64,000 bases of DNA from Rhizobium altiplani (GTDB taxonomy: Bacteria > Pseudomonadota > Alphaproteobacteria > Rhizobiales > Rhizobiaceae). How positions within the stretch are numbered: the stretch's first letter is position 1; each line of letters starts with the position of its first letter. Below are positions 25,243-32,995 of this stretch, in pieces. Made by a program: the position numbers and the translations under genes. The notes beneath the pieces were generated by a model that was not told the origin of the DNA, did not search any database, and saw only the letters and a program-made list of their open reading frames with translations. The stretch lies in NCBI RefSeq assembly GCF_001542405.1, contig NZ_LNCD01000124.1, positions 124,001 to 188,000 of the forward strand, in the 5' to 3' direction.

Positions 25243-26637
25243 ATGAACAGTATCGCAGCCTTTCTCTATCTTGTTTCCGGCGTGCTTTTCATCCTGGCAT
25301 TGCGCGGTCTTTCCCATCCGGCCACCAGCCGCAAGGGCAATCTTTACGGCATGACCGGCATGGGGATCGCGATCCTCACCACGTTGACGCTGGCGACACC
25401 CTCGTTCGGCGGGCTGGTGCTGATCATCCTCGGTCTTGCGATCGGCGGCGGCGCCGGCGCCTATATCGCCCGCGTGATCCCGATGACCTCGATGCCGCAG
25501 CTCGTCGCCGGTTTCCACTCGCTGGTGGGGCTTGCCGCCGTGCTGGTGGCGGCCGCGGCGCTGTATACGCCGTCATCCTTCGGCATCGGCAATATCGGCG
25601 GTATTCACACCGAGGCGCGGATCGAAATGGCGCTCGGCGTTGCGATCGGCGCGCTGACCTTCACCGGCTCGATCATCGCTTTCCTGAAGCTCGACGGGCG
25701 CATGTCCGGCAAGCCGATCCTGCTGCCCTTCCGCCACCTGATCAACATCGCCCTGCTGGTGTTGATCGTGCTCTTCATCATTGGCCTCGCCGCAACGGAA
25801 AGCCATTTCGATTTCTGGGCGGTCGTCGCGCTGTCACTGGCACTCGGCGTACTGCTGATCGTGCCCATCGGCGGCGCCGACATGCCTGTCGTCGTGTCGA
25901 TGCTCAATTCCTATTCGGGATGGGCCGCCGCCGGCATCGGCTTCACGCTTGGCAATCTGGCGCTGATCATCACCGGCGCGCTGGTCGGTTCGTCCGGTGC
26001 GATCCTCTCCTACATCATGTGCAAGGGTATGAACCGCTCCTTCGTTTCCGTCATCCTCGGCGGCTTCGGCGGCGAGACGGTCGCGGGCGGCGCGGATAAT
26101 TCCGACAAGACGGTCAAGCTCGGTTCGGCCGAGGATGCCGCCTACCTGATGGCAAATGCCTCGAAGGTCATCATCGTGCCGGGTTACGGCATGGCGGTGG
26201 CGCAGGCGCAGCATGCGCTGCGCGAAATGGCCGACAATCTCAAGAAGAACGGCGTCGAGGTGAAATACGCGATCCATCCGGTCGCGGGCCGTATGCCGGG
26301 TCACATGAACGTGCTGCTTGCTGAAGCGAACGTGCCCTATGACGAGGTCTTCGAGCTTGAGGACATCAACTCGGAGTTCGCGCAGGCTGACGTGGCCTAT
26401 GTCATCGGCGCCAACGACGTCACCAATCCGGCGGCGCGCGATGACAAGACCTCGCCGATCTACGGGATGCCGATCCTCGATGTCGACAAGGCCAAGACCT
26501 GCCTCTTCGTCAAGCGCTCGCTCGGCTCCGGTTACGCCGGTATCGACAATACGCTGTTCTACAAGGACGGTACGATGATGCTGCTCGGAGATGCCAAGAA
26601 GGTCACCGAAGAAATCAACAAGGCGATCGGCCACTGA
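25243..26637 (+). CDS. pntB: NAD(P) transhydrogenase subunit beta
   Basis: A 464-residue protein with about nine membrane helices (domain II) followed by the soluble NADP(H)-binding domain III, which shows VPGYGMAVAQAQHALREM and the KRSLGSGYAGIDNTLFY C-terminus. It couples proton re-entry to NADPH formation together with pntAA and pntAB. The start at 25243 follows GAGGACC, 7 bases after the pntAB stop. The operon ends at a strong terminator. Confidence 0.95.
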   Translation: MNSIAAFLYLVSGVLFILALRGLSHPATSRKGNLYGMTGMGIAILTTLTLATPSFGGLVLIILGLAIGGGAGAYIARVIPMTSMPQLVAGFHSLVGLAAVLVAAAALYTPSSFGIGNIGGIHTEARIEMALGVAIGALTFTGSIIAFLKLDGRMSGKPILLPFRHLINIALLVLIVLFIIGLAATESHFDFWAVVALSLALGVLLIVPIGGADMPVVVSMLNSYSGWAAAGIGFTLGNLALIITGALVGSSGAILSYIMCKGMNRSFVSVILGGFGGETVAGGADNSDKTVKLGSAEDAAYLMANASKVIIVPGYGMAVAQAQHALREMADNLKKNGVEVKYAIHPVAGRMPGHMNVLLAEANVPYDEVFELEDINSEFAQADVAYVIGANDVTNPAARDDKTSPIYGMPILDVDKAKTCLFVKRSLGSGYAGIDNTLFYKDGTMMLLGDAKKVTEEINKAIGH

Positions 26638-26672
26638 AGCGTCGCCAGCATGCTTGATCTCGATTAAACTAC

Positions 26673-26706
26673 AAGGGCGCGGACTTGGACCGCGCCCTTT
26701 GTTTTG
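26673..26706 (+). terminator. Intrinsic terminator after pntB
   Basis: AAGGGCGCGG and CCGCGCCCTT form a perfect 10-base stem with a 7-base loop followed by TGTTTTG. It closes the cox4-pnt unit. Confidence 0.88.
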
Positions 26707-26718
26707 CACGGTGATGTC

Positions 26719-27342
26719 ATGTCCCTCGAAACGCTGCTCCTCTACGTTCCCGCCTGTTTTGCGCTGAACATGGCGTTTGGTCCGAACAACCTGCTCTCGG
26801 TGACGATCGGTGCGCGCGCAGGAATGGGCATGGCAATTGCAGCCTCCGCCGGCCGCATCGTCGCCTTTGCGATCATGATCGCCATCACGGCCTTCGGTCT
26901 CGGCGCCCTCCTGATGGCTTCAGGCGTGGCCTTCTCGATCGTGAAGTGGCTAGGTGTCGCTTATCTGCTCTGGATTGGTTTCAAGCTGTTCCGCGCGAAG
27001 GTGGATGTGTCGGAACTGGCGGCTGCCCATCACCCTTCAACGTTCAGGGCGTATGTGCGGCAGGAGTTTCTTGTTGCGTCGAGCAACCCCAAGGCGATCC
27101 TGATCTTCACGGCTTTCTTGCCGCAGTTCGTCGAACGCAATGCCTACTGGCAGAGTTTCTTCACGCTCGGAGCAATCTTCCTGGTCTTGGAGGTCGGGGC
27201 GATCAGCATTTATGCCTTCGTCGGCTCGCGACTGCGTGGCGTCATGCGCAATGCCTGGGCGGTTCGCCTTGTCAATCGGATCAGCGGCTCGATGATGATG
27301 TTGTTCGGCGGCGCTCTTGCGCTGACGCATCGTTCCGCTTGA
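26719..27342 (+). CDS. LysE/RhtB-family amino acid exporter
   Basis: A 207-residue membrane protein with six hydrophobic segments and the family signature FGPNNLLSVTIGARAG (about residues 20-35) and ASSNPKAILIFTAFLPQF near residue 120. The family exports basic or neutral amino acids or related metabolites. The ATG at 26719 is chosen; a TTG five codons earlier falls in the terminator T-tract. Substrate not determinable. Confidence 0.88.
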   Translation: MSLETLLLYVPACFALNMAFGPNNLLSVTIGARAGMGMAIAASAGRIVAFAIMIAITAFGLGALLMASGVAFSIVKWLGVAYLLWIGFKLFRAKVDVSELAAAHHPSTFRAYVRQEFLVASSNPKAILIFTAFLPQFVERNAYWQSFFTLGAIFLVLEVGAISIYAFVGSRLRGVMRNAWAVRLVNRISGSMMMLFGGALALTHRSA

Positions 27343-27350
27343 CACGGAAA

Positions 27351-27374
27351 GGAGAGAGGCGGGTGCCTCTCTCC
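27351..27374. terminator. Hairpin terminator between LysE and DUF992 genes
   Basis: GGAGAGAGGC and GCCTCTCTCC form a perfect 10-base stem with a GGGT loop between two converging genes. Flanking T content is modest on both strands. Confidence 0.65.
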
Positions 27375-27393
27375 TCTTCGGCGCGACCTGAGA

Positions 27394-27876
27394 TCAGGTG
27401 GCGGCCGGCGCCAGCGTCAGTTTCTCCACGCCGAGCGCGAGATTCAGGCCTTCCTGAGCCTGAACGTTCAACGGCTGGAGCATGAAGGATTGGTTGGTGC
27501 CGCCGGCGATGACCTTGGCACCAGCGCCGGCGCCGAAGCTTGCATCGACCCCTACGCCGTAATACTCACCGGCCAGCGCGTAATCGGGAATGTCGGTTCC
27601 GGTCTTGGCCAGAACCTGCCAGATCATCACAGTCTTGCCGGTCTGGCCGACATCCAATCCGAATTTCTGGATCGTTCCGGCATAGACGACCTTCGGGCCA
27701 CCCTCCGCCGGCGTAAAGGTGCAGAGCAGGTTCTTCTGCGAGGTGACGATCAGTCCCTGACCACCCTGCGATCCGCAGACGAGCTGGCCGAGGGTGATGT
27801 AGTTTGCGGCACTTGCCGGGTTTGCGATGGCGGCTACTGCGGCAGCCGCCGCGGCAATCATCGTTTCCCTGAACAT
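27394..27876 (-). CDS. DUF992 exported protein
   Basis: A 160-residue protein with a signal peptide (cleavage near ASA-A, residue 23) and the DUF992 pattern: a conserved cysteine pair (LVC-GSQGG and LLC-TFTP) and GEYYGVGVDASFGAGAGAKVI, a glycine-rich segment. GGAGA lies 5 bases before the ATG at 27876. The family is largely confined to Rhizobiales-type bacteria; function unknown, probably periplasmic. Confidence 0.85.
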   Translation of the reverse strand: MFRETMIAAAAAAVAAIANPASAANYITLGQLVCGSQGGQGLIVTSQKNLLCTFTPAEGGPKVVYAGTIQKFGLDVGQTGKTVMIWQVLAKTGTDIPDYALAGEYYGVGVDASFGAGAGAKVIAGGTNQSFMLQPLNVQAQEGLNLALGVEKLTLAPAAT

Positions 27877-27936
27877 GGACTTCTCCTTTCGAGTAGCCTG
27901 TCGGAAACGAAGGTCCAGTGTTAATTGTTCCGTGCG

Positions 27937-29595
27937 CTATGCACGCTCGAGGTTGCGACGAGGAGCCGTCAACGCCCAGTAAAAGCCTTCTGGCGGGAAG
28001 TCGATTTCCACGGTCCCACCAAAAGCGGCGGCGGCGTGATTCTTGATGATGGTCGTCCCAAAGCCGGAATTCTCGGGAGCGCGCGCTACCGGACCGTCAC
28101 GCTCCTCCCACGTGAAGACAACAAGAGGTTCGTTGCGCTCCTCGTTCTGGGCATCCCGCCAGCTCAGCCGAACGCGGCCATGCGGCACGGAAAGGGCACC
28201 ATACTTTACCGAGTTCGTGGCAAGTTCATGCAGGACGAGACCGAGATTTTGCACCACGTCGGGTTTGAGGACAAAATCCTTGCCAGATATCTCGGTCTGC
28301 TCGGCAGCCTGCGGAAAGCCCTTGAAGTGGATGTCGATCACGCGGCGCAGCGATGCGCCGGCCCATTGCTCGCTTGTGAGCAGGTCGATCGACCGGGACA
28401 GGCCTTCGAGGCGATCGACAACCGCTGCCTGGTATGCCTCCACGCTGTCCGCGCGCTTGGCGACTTGGCGCATCATCGCTTGCACCAGGGTCAGCAGGTT
28501 CTTGGTGCGGTGCACGAGTTCGTTCATCACGAAGTGCAGGCGGTCTTCCGTCTGACTCCGGTCGAAGGAAGCGTTGGAGAGCGCGACAGCAACTTGGTTC
28601 GCTTCGATGACGCTGGTCTCGATGGGGGCCACGATGTGGCCTTCGCCCATCCGAATGGCCATGTCGGCGATTGAGCGGATCGTCGTGCGCACCTGACGCG
28701 CAACGATATAGGCGGCCAGGATCGCGACAAGCATCAGCGCCAGGCCGCCGATGATCAGAAAGCGCCATGTCGTCAGGATAGAAGACTGCGCCGTGGCGAC
28801 AGGCCCCCATATCACGGTCTTCCAGGACCAACCCGGAATCTGCGCATAGCCGAGCATCGCGTTCGGCAATACCTGCTTGTTCTCGTAGACGCCGCTGAAA
28901 TTGACCAGGGAAGGCAGGATGTCTGGATTGAAAGGTTGGCCGAAGCCAATATTCGTGGCGCCGGCGGAAGCCACCACATGCCCACTCTGATCAATGACCG
29001 CCGCAGACCAATCGTTCGGCAGGCCTTCGGTGGTGACCAGCTTCGCAAGGTCCCCGGCGTTCTGTGTTATGATCAGCGCCCTGACCTTGCCGGCCTGCAT
29101 CGGCATGGTGACGTTGTAGACGAACTCGCCGCTAGTTCGTCCCATGAACACATCGGACGCTTCGATTCGGCCGGATTTGATCGCGGCCTCGACGGACGGG
29201 AGATTGCCGGCCTTGCCCAGCGGTTCGCCATAGTCCCGACGGGTGTTCAAAAGCTGTTGCCCGGTTTCATCGACGGCGATGACGTAGAGATTGTCTGTAC
29301 GCAGGGACGTCTCGGTGCGAGCGTGGAAGGAGGCGAAGTCGTTATTTTCCAGTTCCGGCGAGTTGGATAGCAACCTTAAAGTTGTAGCCATGTCCTGAAG
29401 CTGGCGATCGATGGAGCGGGCGAGAGCGGTCGCATCCTGGGCCGTTTCACGCCTCAGAGTTGAGCGCTGGTTGTCTTCCAGCTGCGCGAGCAGAAGTGCC
29501 ACCAGTGCGAAAATCGGCAAGGCCGTCGCAAGTGCCATCGCGATCAGGTAGGTCCCGATCGAGGCCTTCGGAAAGAAGCGGAAACGGCCTTTCAT
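27937..29595 (-). CDS. HWE-family sensor histidine kinase with periplasmic sensor domain
   Basis: A 552-residue membrane kinase: first membrane helix about residues 15-37, a large periplasmic dCache-like sensor (about 40-277), second helix 278-299, HAMP-like linker, then the kinase core. The phosphorylated histidine is H362 in LVHRTKNLL; the N box is LHELATNSVKYGALS near 455; the HWE signature appears as FTWEERDGP near 505; GFGTTII closes the ATP lid. HWE kinases often feed the general stress response through PhyR or act on single-domain regulators. No response regulator gene lies next to it, so it is an orphan. Confidence 0.9.
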   Translation of the reverse strand: MKGRFRFFPKASIGTYLIAMALATALPIFALVALLLAQLEDNQRSTLRRETAQDATALARSIDRQLQDMATTLRLLSNSPELENNDFASFHARTETSLRTDNLYVIAVDETGQQLLNTRRDYGEPLGKAGNLPSVEAAIKSGRIEASDVFMGRTSGEFVYNVTMPMQAGKVRALIITQNAGDLAKLVTTEGLPNDWSAAVIDQSGHVVASAGATNIGFGQPFNPDILPSLVNFSGVYENKQVLPNAMLGYAQIPGWSWKTVIWGPVATAQSSILTTWRFLIIGGLALMLVAILAAYIVARQVRTTIRSIADMAIRMGEGHIVAPIETSVIEANQVAVALSNASFDRSQTEDRLHFVMNELVHRTKNLLTLVQAMMRQVAKRADSVEAYQAAVVDRLEGLSRSIDLLTSEQWAGASLRRVIDIHFKGFPQAAEQTEISGKDFVLKPDVVQNLGLVLHELATNSVKYGALSVPHGRVRLSWRDAQNEERNEPLVVFTWEERDGPVARAPENSGFGTTIIKNHAAAAFGGTVEIDFPPEGFYWALTAPRRNLERA

Positions 29596-30093
29596 GAGCC
29601 GGTACTCCGCTGACTTATGCGGCGGAAATCACCGGTTCGCCAACCGTTTACAGGCATGAAAGCAAAAATCTGGACCACCGCAATTGCCTTCAACGCGCCC
29701 CCGGCTCTCCTGATAGCCTGCTATCGAAACCCACGGCAATGTTAGGGACAGGTAATGCTGCTTGCAACACACTAAAACATGTCGTCCGGCAATTCGCAAA
29801 TTTTTGTTCAACCGTGGCGTCAAACGAAGCTTCCGAGGCGGAAGGGAACGAAAAACGGCGGCCGCATCGCTCATAAAAATCTCGTAAGAGGCGAGTGGTT
29901 GACAAACGGCGCCAAGCTCACTCCGGAGCGCGCCACGGCACCGCAAGCCGTGCTGGCCCGATCGCGATGAGGGGGAGGAAAAGGCCGGGGCAGCGAAAGA
30001 TCCACGCCGAGCCGCGTGCTGCCGGCACCAGGTGCCGCTGAGCCGGCGATGATGTTACCGTCGGCCCGTTTGGCGCAGGTCGCCTGTAATGCC
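29596..30093. other. Intergenic region between kinase and TPR lipoprotein genes
   Basis: About 500 bases with no gene I can support. Open frames of 60-105 codons exist on both strands but lack ribosome sites and family resemblance. It should hold the kinase promoter. A GATAGC-CT-GCTATC hairpin lies near 29710-29723. Confidence 0.4.
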
Positions 30094-30954
30094 TTAGCCG
30101 GTCGCCGCGCCGACGCGGGCAAGACCGTCCTTCGCCGGCTGGTACTTCGGGTCGAGCCCGATTGCATGGCGGTAGGAGCGGGCGGCCTTGTCCTTTTCGC
30201 CACGACGCTCGTAGACCAGCGCCTGGTTGGCCCAGGATTCGGCGACGTTGCCGTTGAGCTCAATCGCGTGATTGAAGTCGGCAAATGCGTTGTCGTCGTC
30301 GTTCAGCGCGATGTAGGAAATGCCGCGGCCGTTATAGGGTTCAGGCGCATTCGGCGAGAGCGAGATCGCCTTCGAGAAGTCGTCGATCGCCTTATCCTGC
30401 TGATTGCGCTTCTGATAGATCAGACCGCGATTGTGATAGGCGCGGCCGTCGGTCGTGCCGTTCTGGATCGCCTTGTTGAAGTCGTTGTAGGCGGCATCGT
30501 CCTGGCCGGCGGAGCGGTAGACATTGCCACGGCCGATCAGCGCCACGTCGTAGTTCGGGTTGATCTGCAGGGCGCTGTTGTAGTCCTGGATCGCCTGCTG
30601 CTGCTGACCCATGTTGCGGTAGACCAGCGCGCGGTTGGCGTAGGCCTGATAGAAGCGTGGGTTGATCTGCAGGGCCTTGTTGAAGTCGTTCAGCGCCGCG
30701 CGGAAGTCGCCGCCGCGACCGTAGGCCGAGCCCCGGACGTTGTAGCCTTCCGGATCCTGCGGATTGGCATTGATGACTGAGGTCAGCGAGGCGATGTTTT
30801 CCTGCGAACCCTGCGCCTTGTCGATGCGGATGACGGCATCCGAGGTGCTGCCTGTCGTGCAGCCGGCAAGGCCTAGCGCGGTGACGATTGCGAAAACCGG
30901 TAGAACGGCGATTTTCGGCGAACGCAGAGAGCGGGTCTTGGTGATGTCAGCCAT
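30094..30954 (-). CDS. TPR-repeat lipoprotein
   Basis: A 286-residue protein. Its N-terminus has a hydrophobic stretch ending LAGC, a lipobox, with the acylated cysteine near residue 32. Six or more tetratricopeptide repeats follow (about residues 65-280), each with the A-x-x-x-Y-N-x-A-L-x-I-N-P-x type pattern, such as LNDFNKALQINPRFYQAYANRA. It is probably anchored in the outer or inner membrane facing the periplasm, resembling NlpI-type scaffolds. The start at 30954 gives a compact signal; a longer start at 30993 is possible. The rpsU terminator lies upstream, so it is transcribed separately. Confidence 0.85.
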   Translation of the reverse strand: MADITKTRSLRSPKIAVLPVFAIVTALGLAGCTTGSTSDAVIRIDKAQGSQENIASLTSVINANPQDPEGYNVRGSAYGRGGDFRAALNDFNKALQINPRFYQAYANRALVYRNMGQQQQAIQDYNSALQINPNYDVALIGRGNVYRSAGQDDAAYNDFNKAIQNGTTDGRAYHNRGLIYQKRNQQDKAIDDFSKAISLSPNAPEPYNGRGISYIALNDDDNAFADFNHAIELNGNVAESWANQALVYERRGEKDKAARSYRHAIGLDPKYQPAKDGLARVGAATG

Positions 30955-31014
30955 GCGGGCTCGTTTTCCCCCAGTGCAGCCGGTCCGCTTCAAGGACGGG
31001 CAAGCTTCAGCAGC

Positions 31015-31049
31015 AATAAAAAGGCGGTGGCGAATAGTTCGCCCCCGCC
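31015..31049 (-). terminator. Intrinsic terminator after rpsU
   Basis: On the minus strand GGCGGGGGCGAA pairs with TTCGCCACCGCC (one mismatch) and is followed by TTTTTATT. It lies about 40 bases downstream of the rpsU stop. Confidence 0.88.
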
Positions 31050-31088
31050 AACATGCATCTGAAAACGTCGAAATAACGACAGCTACGC

Positions 31089-31301
31089 TTAGCGTGCGAC
31101 GAGACCTTCGCGCTGTGCCCGCTTGCGAGCCAGCTTGCGAACACGGCGAACGGCTTCGGCCTTTTCGCGAGCGCGCTTCTGCGACGGCTTTTCGTAGTAG
31201 TCGCGCATCTTCATTTCGCGGAAAATACCTTCGCGCTGCATCTTCTTCTTGAGAGCGCGGAGAGCCTGATCGACATTGTTATCGCGGACAAGTACCTGCA
31301 C
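31089..31301 (-). CDS. rpsU: 30S ribosomal protein S21
   Basis: A 70-residue basic protein with the S21 signature VLVRDNNVDQALRALKKKMQREG and a lysine/arginine-rich tail. The likely start is GTG at 31301, giving the usual MQVLVRDNN N-terminus with AAGGA upstream; a GTG three codons earlier sits too close to that site. A second S21 gene lies at 32409-32648. S21 helps initiation by promoting pairing of the 16S 3' end with mRNA. Confidence 0.95.
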   Translation of the reverse strand: MQVLVRDNNVDQALRALKKKMQREGIFREMKMRDYYEKPSQKRAREKAEAVRRVRKLARKRAQREGLVAR

Positions 31302-31742
31302 GAGAATCACGTTCCTTTGGTTTGGTTGATGCCGGCGTCAGCACGGCGCCAGAGGCAAAAAATATACAGTTCGCGCGGCAGCAGCCTTGCGATTGAGGAT
31401 GCGGATAGCAGAACGGTGGGGCGAAGTCCATATGTTCCGGCGTTCTTGCCGCAAAAAACGGTTTCTTATCCCAGGGAAGGCGCTTTTATGGGAGCGCAAT
31501 GGGGCCATTCAGCGTAGCTGGGTGTTTCGGAGTGCTGTCGATCCGCGTTGCGCGAACTGCCCAAAACCCCGATAGCCTGCTTCCTTGCCTTGTTTATTTC
31601 GTAGTTTGCGCTATATGTAGCTAATCGACTATTGGTTGTGACCTTTGTCAAAGAGCGTCAAGCTCCGTCAGATTTCCTCTCAAAATCGATCTTAGCCTTG
31701 TGAATGAACGCATGGCAGTAACGACTATGAAAGGAGATCGTT
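31302..31742. other. Divergent promoter and leader region between rpsU and cspA
   Basis: About 440 bases without a gene. It must carry the rpsU promoter on one strand and the cspA promoter with a probably long 5' leader on the other, as usual for cold-shock genes. Short open frames here have no ribosome site. Confidence 0.45.
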
Positions 31743-31952
31743 ATGAATTCAGGTACCGTTAAGTGGTTCAACAGCACCAAGGGCTTCGGCTTCATTCAGC
31801 CGGATGACGGCAGCACGGACGTTTTCGTCCACATTTCCGCTGTTGAGCGCGCTGGCTTGGGAAGCCTGTCCGATGGACAGAAGATCACCTATGATCTCGT
31901 TCGCGACAAGAAGTCTGGCAAGAATTCTGCCGACAACCTGCGCGCAGCCTAA
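31743..31952 (+). CDS. cspA: Cold-shock protein
   Basis: A 69-residue single cold-shock domain with both RNA-binding motifs, GFGFI (RNP1, in KGFGFIQPD) and VFVHIS (RNP2). AAAGGAGATC precedes the ATG. Such proteins bind single-stranded RNA and melt secondary structure. It is followed by its own terminator and then by small genes including a second S21. Confidence 0.95.
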   Translation: MNSGTVKWFNSTKGFGFIQPDDGSTDVFVHISAVERAGLGSLSDGQKITYDLVRDKKSGKNSADNLRAA

Positions 31953-32009
31953 TTCTCATTCGGCCCGGCTGACCACGGATGTACTGGCAGCTGAGAGCCT
32001 GATGGCGGA

Positions 32010-32041
32010 GGTCGGGGTCAAACCCGGCCTTTTATGTTTTT
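32010..32041 (+). terminator. Intrinsic terminator after cspA
   Basis: GGTCGGG pairs with CCCGGCC (one wobble) and is followed by TTTTATGTTTTT. It lies about 58 bases after the cspA stop. Confidence 0.8.
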
Positions 32042-32069
32042 GACGCTCAAGACAGTTCGGTGGAACCAA

Positions 32070-32357
32070 ATGGCACGAATGCCAAGATACGCTGTCGGCG
32101 ACACTATCGTTCTGAAAGACGGTCTCGTTCGCACCGAAGAGGCGCGCAGGACCTGCAAGATCGCGGTAGTTCTACCGTCAGACGGGAGTCGCCCGCAGTA
32201 TCGGGTCCGGTTCGAGACGGAAAACTTCGATCGGCGGATTCTTGAGAGCGATATCGACGTGAACCAGTCGGTATCCCCTACGCCGAGAGTTGACGCCGAC
32301 GCGGATATCCAGGGCGGATCCTGGTTGAAAACTTCAAGCATCAGGGTACGGAAGTAG
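32070..32357 (+). CDS. Small conserved-looking hypothetical protein between cspA and rpsU2
   Basis: A 95-residue protein with no recognised family. It begins MARMPRYAVGDTIVLKDG and is rich in charged residues; the pattern of short beta-like strands (KIAVVLP, YRVRFETENFDRRILESDI) suggests a small beta-barrel resembling a KOW or SH3-like nucleic-acid-binding fold, which is inference. An in-frame ATG at 32034 lies inside the cspA terminator, so I prefer 32070, with GGTGGAAC upstream. Its place beside cspA and a second S21 gene suggests a translation- or cold-related role. Confidence 0.6.
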   Translation: MARMPRYAVGDTIVLKDGLVRTEEARRTCKIAVVLPSDGSRPQYRVRFETENFDRRILESDIDVNQSVSPTPRVDADADIQGGSWLKTSSIRVRK

Positions 32358-32408
32358 CTTCCACTCTGACCAACCGGCAAACAGATTTGCCGCACGAAAG
32401 GAAAGAAT

Positions 32409-32648
32409 TTGCAGGTTCTCGTTCGAGATAACAATGTCGACCAGGCACTCCGCGTCCTGAAGAAGAAGATGCAGCGCGAAGGTCTGTTCCGCGAGTTCAA
32501 GGCGCGTAGCGCTTATGAAAAGCCGTCCGAGAAGCGTGTTCGCGAAAAGGCGGAAGCGGTTCGCCGTCAGCGCAAGCTGGCGCGCAAGAAGCTGCAGCGC
32601 GAAGGTCTCCTTCCGGCTCCGAAGAAGGCAGTCCGTCCGGCTCGCTGA
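32409..32648 (+). CDS. rpsU: Second 30S ribosomal protein S21 (TTG start)
   Basis: A 79-residue S21 paralogue closely matching the copy at 31089-31301 over its first 65 residues (MQVLVRDNNVDQALRVLKKK start) but with a different middle (FKARSAYEKPSEKR) and a longer C-terminus ending APKKAVRPAR. The start is TTG at 32409 with AAGGAAAG upstream. Its position in the cspA cluster suggests conditional use, for example in the cold. Confidence 0.92.
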   Translation: MQVLVRDNNVDQALRVLKKKMQREGLFREFKARSAYEKPSEKRVREKAEAVRRQRKLARKKLQREGLLPAPKKAVRPAR

Positions 32649-32687
32649 GCTACCATGAGGCGAGCTCCGTCTAGATAGAGAGACCAG

Positions 32688-32906
32688 ATGACTTCAAAAG
32701 ACGAACTCTTCAATCCGGCCAAGCTCTCCCCGCGCGACAAGGCGGCTGCCACTGACACGACAGCGAAAGCAATCATCACGGCAGAAGCCGCGGCTCGCGA
32801 AAAGAAGACGGAGAAGCTCAGGGCGCTACGCTTGCAGCAAGAAGCCGAAGCACCAACAGCCGCCGCCCCTGCCAAGAAGCGGCGGACTGCGCCCAAGTCG
32901 GTTTGA
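32688..32906 (+). CDS. Small basic/alanine-rich hypothetical protein
   Basis: A 72-residue protein beginning MTSKDELFNPAKLSPRDKAAATD, predicted mostly helical, with a lysine/arginine-rich C-terminus (PAKKRRTAPKSV) suited to nucleic-acid binding. I do not recognise a named domain. It follows the second S21 gene by 39 bases in the same direction with AGAGAGACC before the start, so it probably shares that transcript. Confidence 0.68.
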   Translation: MTSKDELFNPAKLSPRDKAAATDTTAKAIITAEAAAREKKTEKLRALRLQQEAEAPTAAAPAKKRRTAPKSV

Positions 32907-32918
32907 TCCTCCCAGCAG

Positions 32919-32938
32919 CCTCGCGCCAGCGCGCGAGG
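32919..32938. terminator. Hairpin after the small-gene cluster
   Basis: CCTCGCGC-CAGC-GCGCGAGG is a perfect 8-base stem just after the 72-residue gene. No T-tract follows, so termination is uncertain. Confidence 0.4.
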
Positions 32939-32995
32939 GCCCTCTCAACCCAATGGGTATACCCATGTGGATCGCTCGAGGCACGCGCGCAATCG

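Noticed and set aside
29779..29970. 63-codon plus-strand frame between the kinase and TPR genes
   Set aside because: No ribosome site, strongly basic chance-like composition, and overlapping frames on the other strand of equal quality.
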